Assembly: GCA_027486035.1 (NCBI GenBank)
Contig: JAIXPX010000017.1
Location: 1 to 64,000 of the forward strand
Length of the DNA stretch: 64,000 bases
Direction of reading: 5' to 3'
From: Erythrobacteraceae bacterium
GTDB taxonomy: Bacteria > Pseudomonadota > Alphaproteobacteria > Sphingomonadales > Sphingomonadaceae
Shown piece after piece: positions 26,937 to 35,659 of the stretch (positions are counted from its first letter, which is position 1; every line of letters begins with the position of its first letter). The notes below the pieces were generated by a model. The model had not been told where the DNA came from. It worked only from the letters and a program-made list of their open reading frames with translations, and ran no database searches. Both the position numbers and the translations under genes were made by a program.

Positions 26937-27884
26937 TTGGAAACTAGGGCCAATCATCTGTGGGTCGGAGCGGTGACGCTGGTGCTGCTGGCGGCGCTGG
27001 CGGCGTTCATCGTGTGGATTGCGCGCCTGGGGCAGGGCGATCTCGACGAATATGACATCTTCTACAACCAGTCGGTCTCCGGCCTTGCCAATGGCAGTCA
27101 GGTCACGTTTGCCGGCGTCCCGGTCGGCCAGGTGACCGAGATCGCGCTTGCCAAGGACAACCCCGAATTCGTGCGCGTGCGCATCAAGGTGAAGCAGGAC
27201 GTGCCGATCCTCGTCGGGACGCAGGCGACGATCCAGGCGAGCTTCACCGGCGTCTCGACAATCCTGCTCGACGGCGCGCGCAAGGACAATCCGCCGATCA
27301 CCTGCGAGACCACCGCCTGCCCGGAAGGCCGCCCGGTGATCCCGCCCGGGCGCGGCGGCTTCGGCGAGATCGTGGCCAACGCGCCGCTGCTGCTCGAGCG
27401 GCTGGCGACCCTGACCGAGCAGCTCAATGTCATCCTCGGCCCCGACAACCAGGCCGAGATCGCCGGCATCCTGCGCAACACCAACCGGTTGACCGCAGGC
27501 CTTGCCGATGCGAGCCCGGAGCTGACGCAGAACCTCAAGGATTTCCGCACCACCCTTGCCGAGCTCAACCAGACCCTCGATGCGGTCGAGAAGCTGGCCA
27601 TCACCACCAACGGCGTGCTCGACAAGGAAGGCGAGCCCCTCGCCCGGGAGCTGCGCGAGACGCTGCGGGGCGCCAACAATGCGCTTGCCTCGCTCTCGGC
27701 GACGCTCGAGGACACCCGTCCCGCCGCGCGCCAGCTGCGCACCACCACGCTGCCCGCCGCCGAAGCCACGCTGGAGGACCTGCGCGCCACCAGCCGGTCC
27801 TTGCGCACCATCACCGAAAAGCTCGAGAGTGAAGGTGCGCGCTCGCTGGTCGGGGGCAAGTCGCTGCCCGACTACAAGCCCTGA
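26937..27884 (+). CDS. mlaD: MCE-domain protein (MlaD-like lipid-binding subunit)
   Basis: This periplasmic lipid-handling subunit is anchored by one N-terminal helix (LWVGAVTLVLLAALAAFIVWIARL, about 8-31). A single MCE domain (about 38-115: YDIFYNQSVSGLANGSQVTFAGVPVGQV ... VSTILLDG) is followed by a long helical tail of about 170 residues (LLERLATLTEQLN..., LKDFRTTLAELNQTLDAVEKL..., LREtLRGANNALASLSATLE in the same register), typical of PqiB/Mce-like needle-forming proteins. The start is TTG 26937 with GGAG 7 bases upstream; no in-frame ATG fits. Confidence 0.92.
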   Translation: METRANHLWVGAVTLVLLAALAAFIVWIARLGQGDLDEYDIFYNQSVSGLANGSQVTFAGVPVGQVTEIALAKDNPEFVRVRIKVKQDVPILVGTQATIQASFTGVSTILLDGARKDNPPITCETTACPEGRPVIPPGRGGFGEIVANAPLLLERLATLTEQLNVILGPDNQAEIAGILRNTNRLTAGLADASPELTQNLKDFRTTLAELNQTLDAVEKLAITTNGVLDKEGEPLARELRETLRGANNALASLSATLEDTRPAARQLRTTTLPAAEATLEDLRATSRSLRTITEKLESEGARSLVGGKSLPDYKP

Positions 27885-27895
27885 GGAAAGACGCC

Positions 27896-28495
27896 ATGCC
27901 CCGCATGACCCGGCCTGCCCTGTTCGCTCTCCCGCTGCTGCTTGCCCTCGGCGGATGCATCAGTCTTGGCGGCAAGCCGCCGGAAAGCCTCCTGACCTTG
28001 AGCCCGCAGACGAGCGCGCCAGTCGGCGCGGGTGCCGGGAGCGCCGCGAACGAGCGGGTCATTGCGATCCTCGCCATCGACACGCCCGCCAAGCTCGACG
28101 TGCTGCGCGTTCCGGTGGCGGTGAGCGACACCGAGCTTGCCTATCTCCAGGAGGCTTACTGGGTGGAAAAGCCTGCGCGCCTGTTCCGGCGGCTGATCGG
28201 GGAAACGATCCGCGCGCGCGGCAATGCGCTGGTGATCGACAGCGAGAACACGGCGATATTGGCAACACAGACCTTGCGCGGCACCCTTATCGACATGGGC
28301 TATGACGCGCCCACCGCCTCGGTGGTGGTGCGCTTCGATGCGGTGAAGATCGCCGATGGCGGTGCACTTGCAAGCCGCCGCTTCGAGGCGCGCGAGAGCG
28401 GCGTTGCCGCGGAACCGCGCGCGGTGGGTGCAGCGCTCAATGTGGCGGCGAACAAGGTCGCTGCGGAAGTGGCCGAATGGGTGGCGGGGGGCTGA
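27896..28495 (+). CDS. ABC-type transport auxiliary lipoprotein (PqiC-like)
   Basis: This 199-residue outer-membrane lipoprotein has the lipobox LALGGC (Cys about residue 20). The mature domain contains RVIAILAIDTPAKLDVLRVPVAVSDTELAYLQEAYWVEKPARLFRRLIGETI, typical of the PqiC/LptE-like auxiliary family that links MCE transporters to the outer membrane. It is the last gene of the mlaE-mlaF-mlaD operon (11-base gap). It ends 1 base before the convergent ATP12 gene stop. Confidence 0.88.
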   Translation: MPRMTRPALFALPLLLALGGCISLGGKPPESLLTLSPQTSAPVGAGAGSAANERVIAILAIDTPAKLDVLRVPVAVSDTELAYLQEAYWVEKPARLFRRLIGETIRARGNALVIDSENTAILATQTLRGTLIDMGYDAPTASVVVRFDAVKIADGGALASRRFEARESGVAAEPRAVGAALNVAANKVAAEVAEWVAGG

Positions 28496-28496
28496 T

Positions 28497-29201
28497 CTAG
28501 CCCTTTCCCATCCGCGCAAAGGCGCAGGCGCGCAGGAAATCGGCCTCGCGCCGTTCGCGGCGCTCCTCGGCCTCCCAGTCGCGCCCCCAGAGTTCGGCCT
28601 GCCATTCCTCTTCCAGACAGGCGGCCTGCCACAGCGCCAGCGGCTCCTCCTCGCCGCGAGCATTCAGCGCAGCGAGCGCGGTGACGAGCGAGGCGGCGAG
28701 TTTGGTCATCGCCTCGACGCCTGCCAGCGCGAAGGGATCGAGCGCCGTGAGCCGCGCTTCCAGCCTGGCGAGGGTCTCGGGCGGCTGCGGGCGGTGGAGC
28801 ACGCCGCTCACGCGTACCAGGCTGATGCCGTGCTCGGCCTCGAAGGCGTTTAGCAGCGGCTCCCACACGGCCTGCTGGCGGGCATGGAGCGGCTCGTCGG
28901 GGTCGGCGCGGTAACACAGCGTATCGGTCTCGGCGTAAGCGATCAGACCGCGCGCGACGGCGGCGGGATCGGGCGCGACCACATCGATCGCGTAGTCCGC
29001 CATGTCGCGCAAGGGGAGGCTCGCGGGATCGATTTTTTCGCCCTGCCGCCGCCATTCCGCCGCGAGCGCCTCGCCCAGCGCCTCGGTCGGCACGATCTGC
29101 GCGGCACCGCCGACGGTCTTGATCCCGCGTCCGTCGAGCATCGCCTGCCATCCGCCGGAGACTGTCCCCAGCGTCACGTCCTTGTAGAAGCGGCGGATCA
29201 T
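28497..29201 (-). CDS. ATP12 family F1-ATPase assembly chaperone
   Basis: This 234-residue homologue of mitochondrial Atp12 chaperones the F1 alpha subunit. Family landmarks are RRFYKDVTLG near the start, the GWQAMLDGRGIKTVGGAAQIVPTEALGEALAAEWRRQGEKIDP segment (about 16-58), and DTLCYRADPDEPLHARQQAVWEPLLNAFEAEHG (about 92-125). The C-terminus is acidic and charged. The start at 29201 overlaps the upstream gene stop (ATGA). It is the last member of a minus-strand operon beginning at crcB. Confidence 0.93.
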   Translation of the reverse strand: MIRRFYKDVTLGTVSGGWQAMLDGRGIKTVGGAAQIVPTEALGEALAAEWRRQGEKIDPASLPLRDMADYAIDVVAPDPAAVARGLIAYAETDTLCYRADPDEPLHARQQAVWEPLLNAFEAEHGISLVRVSGVLHRPQPPETLARLEARLTALDPFALAGVEAMTKLAASLVTALAALNARGEEEPLALWQAACLEEEWQAELWGRDWEAEERRERREADFLRACAFARMGKG

Positions 29202-29437
29202 GCCTTCGTCCCGGCTCCGGCATTCCAGCGGCGCGCGATGAAGCGCGGCACGAAGAAGAAGTCGAAGAAGCCCGCCACCGCGACAATGACGCCGACGGCG
29301 TAGGGCAGGTCGATGATTCCGCGCACGATGGCAAAGCCGAGCATCACCATGGCGATCCCGCCAAAACGCACGGCGGTGATGATGATGTGGCCCGTGCGGG
29401 CGCGCGCTTCCTCGGTCGCGCGTCGGGACTGGGTCAT
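29198..29437 (-). CDS. Small two-helix membrane protein
   Basis: This 79-residue protein has a basic N-terminus (SRRATEEARARTG) and two hydrophobic helices (IIITAVRFGGIAMVMLGFAIV and YAVGVIVAVAGFFDFFFVPRFIA), ending with a short cytosolic tail. Start and stop both overlap neighbours by ATGA, which confirms it as a coupled real gene. The family is conserved in sphingomonads next to ATP12 (recalled, not checked). Function unknown. Confidence 0.8.
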   Translation of the reverse strand: MTQSRRATEEARARTGHIIITAVRFGGIAMVMLGFAIVRGIIDLPYAVGVIVAVAGFFDFFFVPRFIARRWNAGAGTKA

Positions 29438-30108
29438 GGCAGCGTCTCCTCCAGTGCGGCGGCGAGACCGGCGGCAGTCCCCACGACCTGCGCCGCGCCG
29501 CTCGCCAGCAGTTCATCGGCGCCGTGATAGCCCCAGCCGACGCCGATCGCCGCAACCCCGATGCTGCGCGCCATGATCATGTCGAAGCTGGTGTCGCCGA
29601 TCATCACCGTTTGCTCGCGCGCCGCGCCGGCCTCGAACAGCGCGGCTTCAAGCATGGCCGGGTGGGGCTTTGAAGGGTGGCGGTCGGCGGTCTGGAGCGA
29701 GGTGAACAGGTCGGCGATGCCGTGGGTGGCAAGGCAGGCGGCAAGCCCGCGATCGGACTTGCCGGTGGCGACCGCGAGGCTCCAGCCATCGGCATGAAGG
29801 GCGCGCAGCAGTTCGGCGATCCCGTCATAGAGCGGCTCATCGAGCAGGCCATCCTCGCGCCGGGCGCGGAAGCTGGAGCGGTAGAATTCGGTGACGGCGC
29901 GGTTCTGCTCCTCGCTCAGGGCAGGTGCGAGGGCGCGGACAGCGGCGGGCAGACTGAGGCCGACGATCCGGCGCACGGCGTGATTGTCGGGCGCGGCCAA
30001 CCCTGCGCGGGTGAAGGCGCGTTCCATCGCCCAGCACACGTCGGCCTGCCCATCGACCAGCGTGCCGTCGCAGTCGAACACGGCAAGGCGCACGGGGCGA
30101 CGGGTCAT
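29434..30108 (-). CDS. HAD family hydrolase (phosphoglycolate phosphatase-like)
   Basis: This 224-residue cytosolic phosphatase has HAD motif I DCDGTLVDGQ (about residue 11), motif II VATGKSDRGL (about 110), a Lys-containing motif III in HPSKPHPAMLEAAL and motif IV GDTSFDMIMARSIGVAAIGV (about 170). It has a helical cap, as in Gph/PGPase. Substrate assignment is by similarity only. The start overlaps the stop of the PaiB-like gene (ATGA, 30105-30108). Confidence 0.9.
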   Translation of the reverse strand: MTRRPVRLAVFDCDGTLVDGQADVCWAMERAFTRAGLAAPDNHAVRRIVGLSLPAAVRALAPALSEEQNRAVTEFYRSSFRARREDGLLDEPLYDGIAELLRALHADGWSLAVATGKSDRGLAACLATHGIADLFTSLQTADRHPSKPHPAMLEAALFEAGAAREQTVMIGDTSFDMIMARSIGVAAIGVGWGYHGADELLASGAAQVVGTAAGLAAALEETLP

Positions 30109-30704
30109 TCCGGCAGCTCCCGCACGAGATGGGCTAGGGCGGCATGGCCGGCAGCGTCCAGCCCCTCGGCGATCCGCGCGCGATCTTCGGCGGTCTTGTT
30201 CTGCGACAGCTTGAGCGTCGGGCGCCAGGCCAGCACCTCCATCTCGAACCCGGTGATGCCGCGAAACAGCCCGCTCCACACCCTGGCCGAGGACTCCTCT
30301 GCCCGCCATGGTTCGCCTTCGAGCCGCTCCTCGTGCTTGGCGATGGCGGCGTGGAGGAAGGCTTCGAGCCCCTCGTCGGCCATGCGCCGCACCCGGCCTT
30401 CGAGCTCGAGCGCGACGTAGTCCCACGTCGGCACCGTGTCGCGGCCCGCATACCAGCGGGGCGAGACATAGGCATCGGGGCCATTGACCACGATCAGCGC
30501 CGTGCTGCCGTCGAGGTGGCGCGTCAGGGTATTGCCGCGCGCGAGGTGGAACTGCACCGCCCCGTCGCCCGTGGTCAGAAGCGGGGTGTGGGCGACCCGG
30601 GGCCCGTCCGGGGTCTGGGCGAAGACCATGCCGAAGCCGATTTCCGCGATCAGGCTCTCGCACAGGGCGCGGTCATCGGTGCGGTAGAGCGGGTTGGGGT
30701 GCAT
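30105..30704 (-). CDS. PaiB-like FMN-binding split-barrel protein
   Basis: This 199-residue protein of the FMN-binding negative transcriptional regulator (PaiB) family begins MHPNPLYRTDDRALCESLIAEIGFGMVFA. It has the split-barrel segments TPLLTTGDGAVQFHLARGNTLTRHLDGSTALIVVNGPDAYVSPRWYAG and a GITGFEMEVLAWRPTLKLSQNKTAEDRARIAEGL tail, typical of the family. Whether it acts as a regulator or as a flavin-dependent enzyme is unknown. TGATG overlap with rluC supports the start. Confidence 0.9.
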   Translation of the reverse strand: MHPNPLYRTDDRALCESLIAEIGFGMVFAQTPDGPRVAHTPLLTTGDGAVQFHLARGNTLTRHLDGSTALIVVNGPDAYVSPRWYAGRDTVPTWDYVALELEGRVRRMADEGLEAFLHAAIAKHEERLEGEPWRAEESSARVWSGLFRGITGFEMEVLAWRPTLKLSQNKTAEDRARIAEGLDAAGHAALAHLVRELPE

Positions 30705-31891
30705 CAGCGCCCCTTGCTCTTGGGCTTGCCCTTCGGCTTCGCCTTGGGCTTGGCATTGGCAGCGCCGCGGGCCCGGCGAGGGGCGCGGGTTTCCTTCCTC
30801 GCCTGCTTGAAGTGGCGGCGGGCGGCCTGCTTTTTCTCCTCGGCGGTCTTCTCCGGCACTTCCTCGCGCAAGGGCGAAGCGTCGGAGAGCGCCGGGTCGA
30901 AGCCCAGCACTTCCATGCTCGCCGCGAAGTGCGGCGGAAGCTCTGCCGTCACGTCGAGCTTGCCGCCGGTTCCCTCTCTCGCCTTGGGCTCGGAGATGAT
31001 GAGTCGCCGCGCGTGCAGGTGCATCTTGCGGCTGACCGCGCCGGTGAGGAAGGCGTCCGGCCCGCCATACTTGCCGTCGCCCACGATCGGATGGCCGATC
31101 GCCGCCATGTGGACGCGCAGCTGGTGGGTGCGGCCGGTGAGCGGTTCGAGCTCGACCCAGGCGGCGCGCTGGCCGGCGCGCTCGACCACGCGGTAGCGGG
31201 TCTTGGCTGCCGCGCCGTTTTCCTCGTCGATATGCATCTTCTCGCCGCCCGTGCCCGGCTGCTTGGCGAGAGGGGCGTCGATCACGCCCTCGGCGAGGCT
31301 CGGGACACCGACGACCAGTGCCCAATAGACCTTTCGCGCGCTGCGGCTCGCAAACCTCTTGGAAAAACTCGCCGCGCTGCCCGGCGTGCGGGCGATCAGC
31401 AGCACGCCCGAGGTGTCCTTGTCGAGCCGGTGGACGAGGCGGGGGCGAGGGGTGCGCTCGTCCTCGACGAAGGCATCGAGCAGGCCATCGACGTGCTTGG
31501 TCGTCTTGCTCCCGCCTTGCGTGGCGAGGCCGGGGGGCTTGTTGAGCACGATCGCGGTGGGCGTCTCGCGGATCACCATGTCGCGCGCCTCGGCGATCTG
31601 TTCGGGCGTTAGCGGACGCGCGCGCGGAGTTGCTACCTTGCGCGGGGCATCCTCGCCGTTCCCCGGTCCCTGGGGCGGCACGCGCAGCACCTGCCCCGCC
31701 GCGAGGCGATCCTCTGGCTTGGCGCGCTTGCCGTCGACCCGGATCTGGCCGGTGCGTGCCCAGCGCGAGACCGTGGCAAAGCCGATCTGCGGCAGATTGC
31801 GCTTGAACCAGCGGTCGAGGCGGATGCCCTCGTCATCCTCGCCCACGGTGAACTGGCGGACGTTGTCGGAAGGGGTGCCCGGGTCGGTCAT
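30704..31891 (-). CDS. rluC: RluC-like 23S rRNA pseudouridine synthase with long basic tail
   Basis: This 395-residue RluA-family enzyme has an N-terminal S4 domain (IRLDRWFKRNLPQIGFATVSRWARTGQIRVDG), the catalytic motif HRLDKDTSGVLLIAR (about residue 155) and TGRTHQLRVHMAAIGHP. Beyond the catalytic domain is a tail of about 70 residues ending in a Lys/Pro/Ala repeat (KPKAKPKGKPKSKGR), unusually long and basic, probably RNA- or ribosome-binding. The start overlaps the crcB stop (ATGA). Confidence 0.9.
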   Translation of the reverse strand: MTDPGTPSDNVRQFTVGEDDEGIRLDRWFKRNLPQIGFATVSRWARTGQIRVDGKRAKPEDRLAAGQVLRVPPQGPGNGEDAPRKVATPRARPLTPEQIAEARDMVIRETPTAIVLNKPPGLATQGGSKTTKHVDGLLDAFVEDERTPRPRLVHRLDKDTSGVLLIARTPGSAASFSKRFASRSARKVYWALVVGVPSLAEGVIDAPLAKQPGTGGEKMHIDEENGAAAKTRYRVVERAGQRAAWVELEPLTGRTHQLRVHMAAIGHPIVGDGKYGGPDAFLTGAVSRKMHLHARRLIISEPKAREGTGGKLDVTAELPPHFAASMEVLGFDPALSDASPLREEVPEKTAEEKKQAARRHFKQARKETRAPRRARGAANAKPKAKPKGKPKSKGR

Positions 31892-32301
31892 TGGACGCTC
31901 TGTGCGGCGAGCAGGCCGACGATCACGGCCGCCATCCCGGCCGCCAGAGAGGCCGCGGCATAGCCTGCCGCAAGTCCCATCTGCCCCCGGTGGAGCAACG
32001 TCACCAGTTCGGAGGAAAAGGCGCTGAAAGTGGTAAAGCCGCCGAGCAGTCCGACGCCGACCAGCAGGTGCGCGCTTTCGGCGCTCTGCTCGGCCATGGT
32101 GCCGCGCGCGAGCCAGCCGAGCAGCGCTCCCATCGCCAGGCTGCCCGCGACGTTGACCGCGAGCGTCCCCCAGGGGAAGGTATTGCCCTGCCCTGCTAGT
32201 GTGCTCACCGCACGGCCGACATGATAGCGCAGCAGCGAGCCCACCGCGCCGCCCAAGGCGACGTTCAATGAGGCTGCGATTGGGGAGATTTCACCTGCCA
32301 T
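31888..32301 (-). CDS. crcB: Fluoride exporter CrcB/Fluc
   Basis: This 137-residue inner-membrane dual-topology fluoride channel has four helices. Signature parts are ALGGAVGSLLRYHVGR (about 16-31), FPWGTLAVNVAGSLAMG (conserved Asn and Gly, about 42-58) and GLLGGFTTFSAFSSELVTLL (the TTFSTF-type motif, about 84-103). It is the first gene of the six-gene minus-strand operon. I looked for a fluoride riboswitch in the 220 bases upstream (32302-32521) and did not recognise one. Confidence 0.95.
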   Translation of the reverse strand: MAGEISPIAASLNVALGGAVGSLLRYHVGRAVSTLAGQGNTFPWGTLAVNVAGSLAMGALLGWLARGTMAEQSAESAHLLVGVGLLGGFTTFSAFSSELVTLLHRGQMGLAAGYAAASLAAGMAAVIVGLLAAQSVQ

Positions 32302-32521
32302 TGCGCGGCCATAGCGAGGGCGGGGCGCTCTGCCTAGCGCAGCGAGGGCGCTTTCGCGCTGCCTGACGGCTTGCCTTTGGAGCGCTGTTGGACTATCGGG
32401 GCGCGGTTTGGAGGGCGGCTCCCCTGGAGAATCGCCCGGTTTTCATTGGAAATTCATCGCGCACCCCCGCGCAGAATCACGGCGGGGCTCTGCGCGTTTG
32501 GACATGAGGTAGTCGTCGTTT

Positions 32522-32728
32522 ATGCAAATCATGGTTCGGGATAACAATGTCGATCAGGCCCTGCGCGCGCTCAAGAAGAAGCTGCAGCGCGAAGGCGTTT
32601 ATCGCGAAATGAAGCTGCGTCGCCACTACGAGAAGCCGTCGGAGAAGCGCGCCCGCGAAAAGGCGGCTGCCGTGCGCCGCGCCCGCAAGATGGAGCGCAA
32701 GCGGATGGAGCGCGACGGGAGCAAGTAA
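32522..32728 (+). CDS. rpsU: Ribosomal protein bS21
   Basis: This 68-residue 30S subunit protein, very basic, has [53 protein letters not shown], the classic alphaproteobacterial S21 sequence. ATG 32522 with GAGGTAG upstream is chosen; ATG 32531 is an alternative. The coding sequence is monocistronic and is followed by a terminator at 32792-32820. Confidence 0.97.
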   Translation: MQIMVRDNNVDQALRALKKKLQREGVYREMKLRRHYEKPSEKRAREKAAAVRRARKMERKRMERDGSK

Positions 32729-32791
32729 TCCCGTCCTCGGGCGTGTCTCCTTCGCGGGAACCGCTTGAATCCCCCTTTCCGATCAGCCATC

Positions 32792-32820
32792 AGGGCGCGG
32801 TTTCAACCCCGCGCCCTTTT
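32792..32820 (+). terminator. Rho-independent terminator after rpsU
   Basis: AGGGCGCGG and CCGCGCCCT form a 9-bp stem followed by TTTTGTCGT, about 63 bases after the rpsU stop and 50 bases before the FKBP gene. Confidence 0.85.
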
Positions 32821-32870
32821 GTCGTCATAAAACCGCAGCGCCTGTCGCGCGGACCAGCAGGACCCAGACC

Positions 32871-33458
32871 ATGACCGAGATTACCCGCGTTCCCATCCAG
32901 CCTGTCGCCAAGGGCTCGCTCACCAAGCTGTGGATCGGCGTTGTTCTCGCCGTGCTGGTCGGGGCGGGTATCGCCTGGTCGGCGGTGCCGCGCGGCCTTA
33001 GCGTCGATACCGAGGTTGCCGGCACCGGGCCGAAGGTGGCGGTCGGCGACGTGGTCTTCATCAAGTACAAGGGCAAGCTCGCCAAGGACGGGACGGTGTT
33101 CGACGAATCGCAGGACATCCCCCTGCCGATCGAGGGCCTGTTCCCGGCCGGCAATCCCTTCCCGGTCGAGGAAGGTGCCACGATCCCGGGCTTCTTCAAC
33201 GGCCTCCAGCAGATGCAGAAGGGCGGCAAGTATACGCTCTTCATTCCTGCCGATCAGGCCTATGGCGCCTCGCCGCAACCGGGCTCGCCGATCCCGCCCA
33301 ACGCCGATCTCGAATTCGAGATCGAGGTGGTGGACATCATGAGCCGCGCGACCTTCGACCGGAACCTCAAGATCCTCCAGCAGGCGATGCAGGAGCGTAT
33401 GGGGCAGCAGCAGGGCGGCGCTCCGGCTGGTGCGCCCGCCGCCCCCCCGGTCCAGTAA
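32871..33458 (+). CDS. Membrane-anchored FKBP-type peptidyl-prolyl isomerase
   Basis: This 195-residue protein has a cytosolic N-terminus, one anchor helix ([20 protein letters not shown], about 20-39) and a periplasmic FKBP domain (about 50-160): [62 protein letters not shown] and [15 protein letters not shown]. The C-terminal tail is Gln/Gly/Ala/Pro-rich ([19 protein letters not shown]). It acts in folding of exported proteins. It is 13 bases upstream of gatC and may be cotranscribed. Confidence 0.93.
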   Translation: MTEITRVPIQPVAKGSLTKLWIGVVLAVLVGAGIAWSAVPRGLSVDTEVAGTGPKVAVGDVVFIKYKGKLAKDGTVFDESQDIPLPIEGLFPAGNPFPVEEGATIPGFFNGLQQMQKGGKYTLFIPADQAYGASPQPGSPIPPNADLEFEIEVVDIMSRATFDRNLKILQQAMQERMGQQQGGAPAGAPAAPPVQ

Positions 33459-33471
33459 GGGCGAGGGCCAG

Positions 33472-33774
33472 ATGTCGGTCGACAAGGCAACCGTGGCCAA
33501 GATCGCGAACCTCGCGCGTATCCGCATGGATGACGCCGCGCTCGAGCGCATGGTGCCCGAGCTCAACGGGATCCTGCAATGGGTCGAGCAGCTTGGTGAG
33601 GTGAACACGGCGGGCATCGAGCCGATGGCCGCGGTGATCCCCAACACCCTGCGCCTGCGCGAGGACGTGGTCGATGCCGACCCGCTGACCGGTGGCGGCA
33701 GGCAGGCCGATGTGCTCGCCAATGCGCCCGCTGCCGAGCACGGCTTCTTCGGGGTTCCGAAGGTGATCGAGTGA
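33472..33774 (+). CDS. gatC: Asp-tRNA(Asn)/Glu-tRNA(Gln) amidotransferase subunit C
   Basis: This 100-residue small structural subunit of Gat[55 protein letters not shown], is a textbook GatC. It stabilises GatA in the complex that amidates misacylated tRNAs. It is the first of gatC-gatA-gatB, separated from gatA by a repeat pair. Confidence 0.96.
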   Translation: MSVDKATVAKIANLARIRMDDAALERMVPELNGILQWVEQLGEVNTAGIEPMAAVIPNTLRLREDVVDADPLTGGGRQADVLANAPAAEHGFFGVPKVIE

Positions 33775-33796
33775 TTTTCCGGTGTCCGCCCTTATC

Positions 33797-33894
33797 CCCC
33801 TCCCGCTCGCGGGAGGGGTAAGGGGTGGGCACGAACAACAAAACCCCCGCGTGCGGTCAGGCCCAACCCCGGCCCCTCCCGCAGGCGGGAGGGG
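33797..33894. repeat. Inverted PLPLAGG-type palindromic repeat between gatC and gatA
   Basis: Two nearly identical 22-bp hairpins, CCCCTCCCGC-TC-GCGGGAGGGG at 33797-33818 and CCCCTCCCGC-AG-GCGGGAGGGG at 33873-33894, flank 54 bases. They are the mobile short-palindrome type common in alphaproteobacteria. Inside the operon they could attenuate transcription or stabilise RNA. Confidence 0.85.
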
Positions 33895-33901
33895 AGATAA
33901 A

Positions 33902-35383
33902 ATGACTGACCTCACCTCTCTCGGCGTCAAGGACATCCGCGATGGTGTCGCCAAGGGCGATTTCACCGCGCGCGAAGTGGCCGAGGCGTTCAATACCGCC
34001 GTGGCCGAGGCTGCGGCCCTGAACGCCTTCATCGTCACCACCCCCGACCACGCGCTCGCTGCTGCCGACAAGGTCGACGCGGCGCGTGCGGCGGGCGAGA
34101 CGCTGGGCGCGATGGCGGGCGTGCCGATCGGCATGAAGGACCTGTTCGCCACGAACGGCGTCCAGACCACCGCGGCGAGCCACATCCTCGAAGGCTTCAC
34201 CCCCCGCTACGAAAGCACCGTCAGCCAGAAGCTGTGGGATGCAGGCGCGGGGATGCTGGGCAAGCTCAACCTCGACCAGTTCGCCATGGGCTCGTCCAAC
34301 GAGACCTCCTATTTCGGCAATGTCACCTCGCCGTGGAAGAAGGCCGGGTCGAACGCCGCCATGTCGCCCGGCGGCTCTTCGGGTGGCTCCTCCGCTGCCG
34401 TCGCCGCGCGCATTGCACCGGCTGCGACCGGGACCGACACCGGCGGCTCGATCCGCCAGCCTGCGGCCTTCACCGGCATCTGCGGGATCAAGCCGACCTA
34501 TGGCCGCTGCTCGCGCTGGGGCGTTGTCGCCTTTGCCTCCAGCCTCGATCAGGCCGGCCCCATGGCGCGCTCGGTCGAGGACTGCGCGATCATGCTCGGC
34601 GCGATGGCGGGCTTTGATCCGAAGGATGCGACCAGCCTCCAGATGGACGTGCCCGACTGGGAAGCTGCCCTGAACTCCGACCTGCGCGGCAAGAAGGTCG
34701 GCATCCCGCGCGAATACCGCATGGAGGGCACCGATCAGGCGATCCTCGATTCGTGGGAGCAGGGCAAGGCGTGGCTCAAGGACGCGGGCGCCGAGATCGT
34801 CGATGTTGCGCTGCCGCACACCAAATATGCGCTCCCCGCCTATTACATCGTCGCGCCTGCCGAAGCGTCGAGCAACCTCGCCCGCTATGACGGGGTGCGT
34901 TACGGCCTTCGTGACCTTCCCGATGGTGTCGGCCTTCAGGACATGTACGCCGCCACCCGCGCCGCCGGCTTCGGCGACGAGGTCAAGCGCCGCATCCTGA
35001 TCGGCACCTATGTGCTCTCGGCGGGCTTCTATGATGCCTATTACACCCAGGCCCAGAAGATCCGCGCTCTCGTGGCCCGGGATTTCGAGCGGGCGTTCCA
35101 GGAGTGCGACGTGATCCTTGCGCCGACGACGCCGACGGCGAGCTTCCCGCTGGGGTCGATGAACGAAGACCCGCTGACGATGTATCTCAACGACGTCTTC
35201 GCCGTGCCCGCCAGCCTAGCAGGCCTCCCGGCAATGAGCGTGCCTGCGACGCTCAACGCCGACGGGTTGCCCCTCGGCCTCCAGCTGGTCGGACGACCCT
35301 TCGACGAGCAGGGCGTGCTGAACGCGGGCCTCGCCATCCAGCAGCGCGCGGGCTTCACCGCGAAGCCGGAGAAGTGGTGGTGA
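33902..35383 (+). CDS. gatA: Asp-tRNA(Asn)/Glu-tRNA(Gln) amidotransferase subunit A
   Basis: This amidase subunit releases ammonia from glutamine. The 493-residue protein carries the Ser-cisSer-Lys triad: Lys in [11 protein letters not shown] (about residue 79), the Gly/Ser loop [16 protein letters not shown] with the cis-Ser (about 158) and the nucleophile Ser in [16 protein letters not shown] (about 182). The start ATG 33902 lies 7 bases after the palindromic repeat. A 53-residue gene overlaps its stop. Confidence 0.97.
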   Translation: MTDLTSLGVKDIRDGVAKGDFTAREVAEAFNTAVAEAAALNAFIVTTPDHALAAADKVDAARAAGETLGAMAGVPIGMKDLFATNGVQTTAASHILEGFTPRYESTVSQKLWDAGAGMLGKLNLDQFAMGSSNETSYFGNVTSPWKKAGSNAAMSPGGSSGGSSAAVAARIAPAATGTDTGGSIRQPAAFTGICGIKPTYGRCSRWGVVAFASSLDQAGPMARSVEDCAIMLGAMAGFDPKDATSLQMDVPDWEAALNSDLRGKKVGIPREYRMEGTDQAILDSWEQGKAWLKDAGAEIVDVALPHTKYALPAYYIVAPAEASSNLARYDGVRYGLRDLPDGVGLQDMYAATRAAGFGDEVKRRILIGTYVLSAGFYDAYYTQAQKIRALVARDFERAFQECDVILAPTTPTASFPLGSMNEDPLTMYLNDVFAVPASLAGLPAMSVPATLNADGLPLGLQLVGRPFDEQGVLNAGLAIQQRAGFTAKPEKWW

Positions 35384-35541
35384 TCGCCGACACGCCGCTG
35401 TGGATCGCCGGGATCGGCATCATGTTGGCGGTGCCGCTGACCTTCATGGTCGCCAATTGGGTGAGAAAACACGTCGATCACGGCGAAATGCGCTTCGGGC
35501 CGGATGGCAAGGTGATCGAGGACGACAAGAACAAGTCCTGA
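35380..35541 (+). CDS. Small single-helix membrane protein overlapping gatA
   Basis: The GTG at 35380 overlaps the gatA stop (GTGA). The 53 residues contain one membrane helix ([23 protein letters not shown], about 5-27) followed by a basic then acidic cytosolic tail ([25 protein letters not shown]). Composition and coupling argue for a real gene. Function unknown. Confidence 0.7.
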   Translation: MIADTPLWIAGIGIMLAVPLTFMVANWVRKHVDHGEMRFGPDGKVIEDDKNKS

Positions 35542-35543
35542 CC

Positions 35544-35648
35544 GTCACCCCAGCGGTTGCGAAGCACAACCAAAGGTTGAACGCTGGGGCCTAGGGCGGC
35601 AAGGGCAACGCGTATTGGCTTGAGGTCCCAGCTTTCGCTGGGATGACG
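35544..35648. repeat. PAKAG-type palindromic repeat before gatB
   Basis: The left arm (35544-35592, CACCCCAGCG ... CGCTGGGGCC with an expanded loop) and the right arm (35622-35648, CCCAGCTTTCGCTGGGATGACG) are inverted. The right arm closely matches the repeat inside valS at 23316-23342. It lies in the 118-base gap before gatB. Confidence 0.8.
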
Positions 35649-35659
35649 AGGAAAGTGCT

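Noticed and set aside
32302-32521. Possible fluoride riboswitch upstream of crcB
   Set aside because: I could not find the conserved core elements of that riboswitch; a covariance-model scan would settle it.
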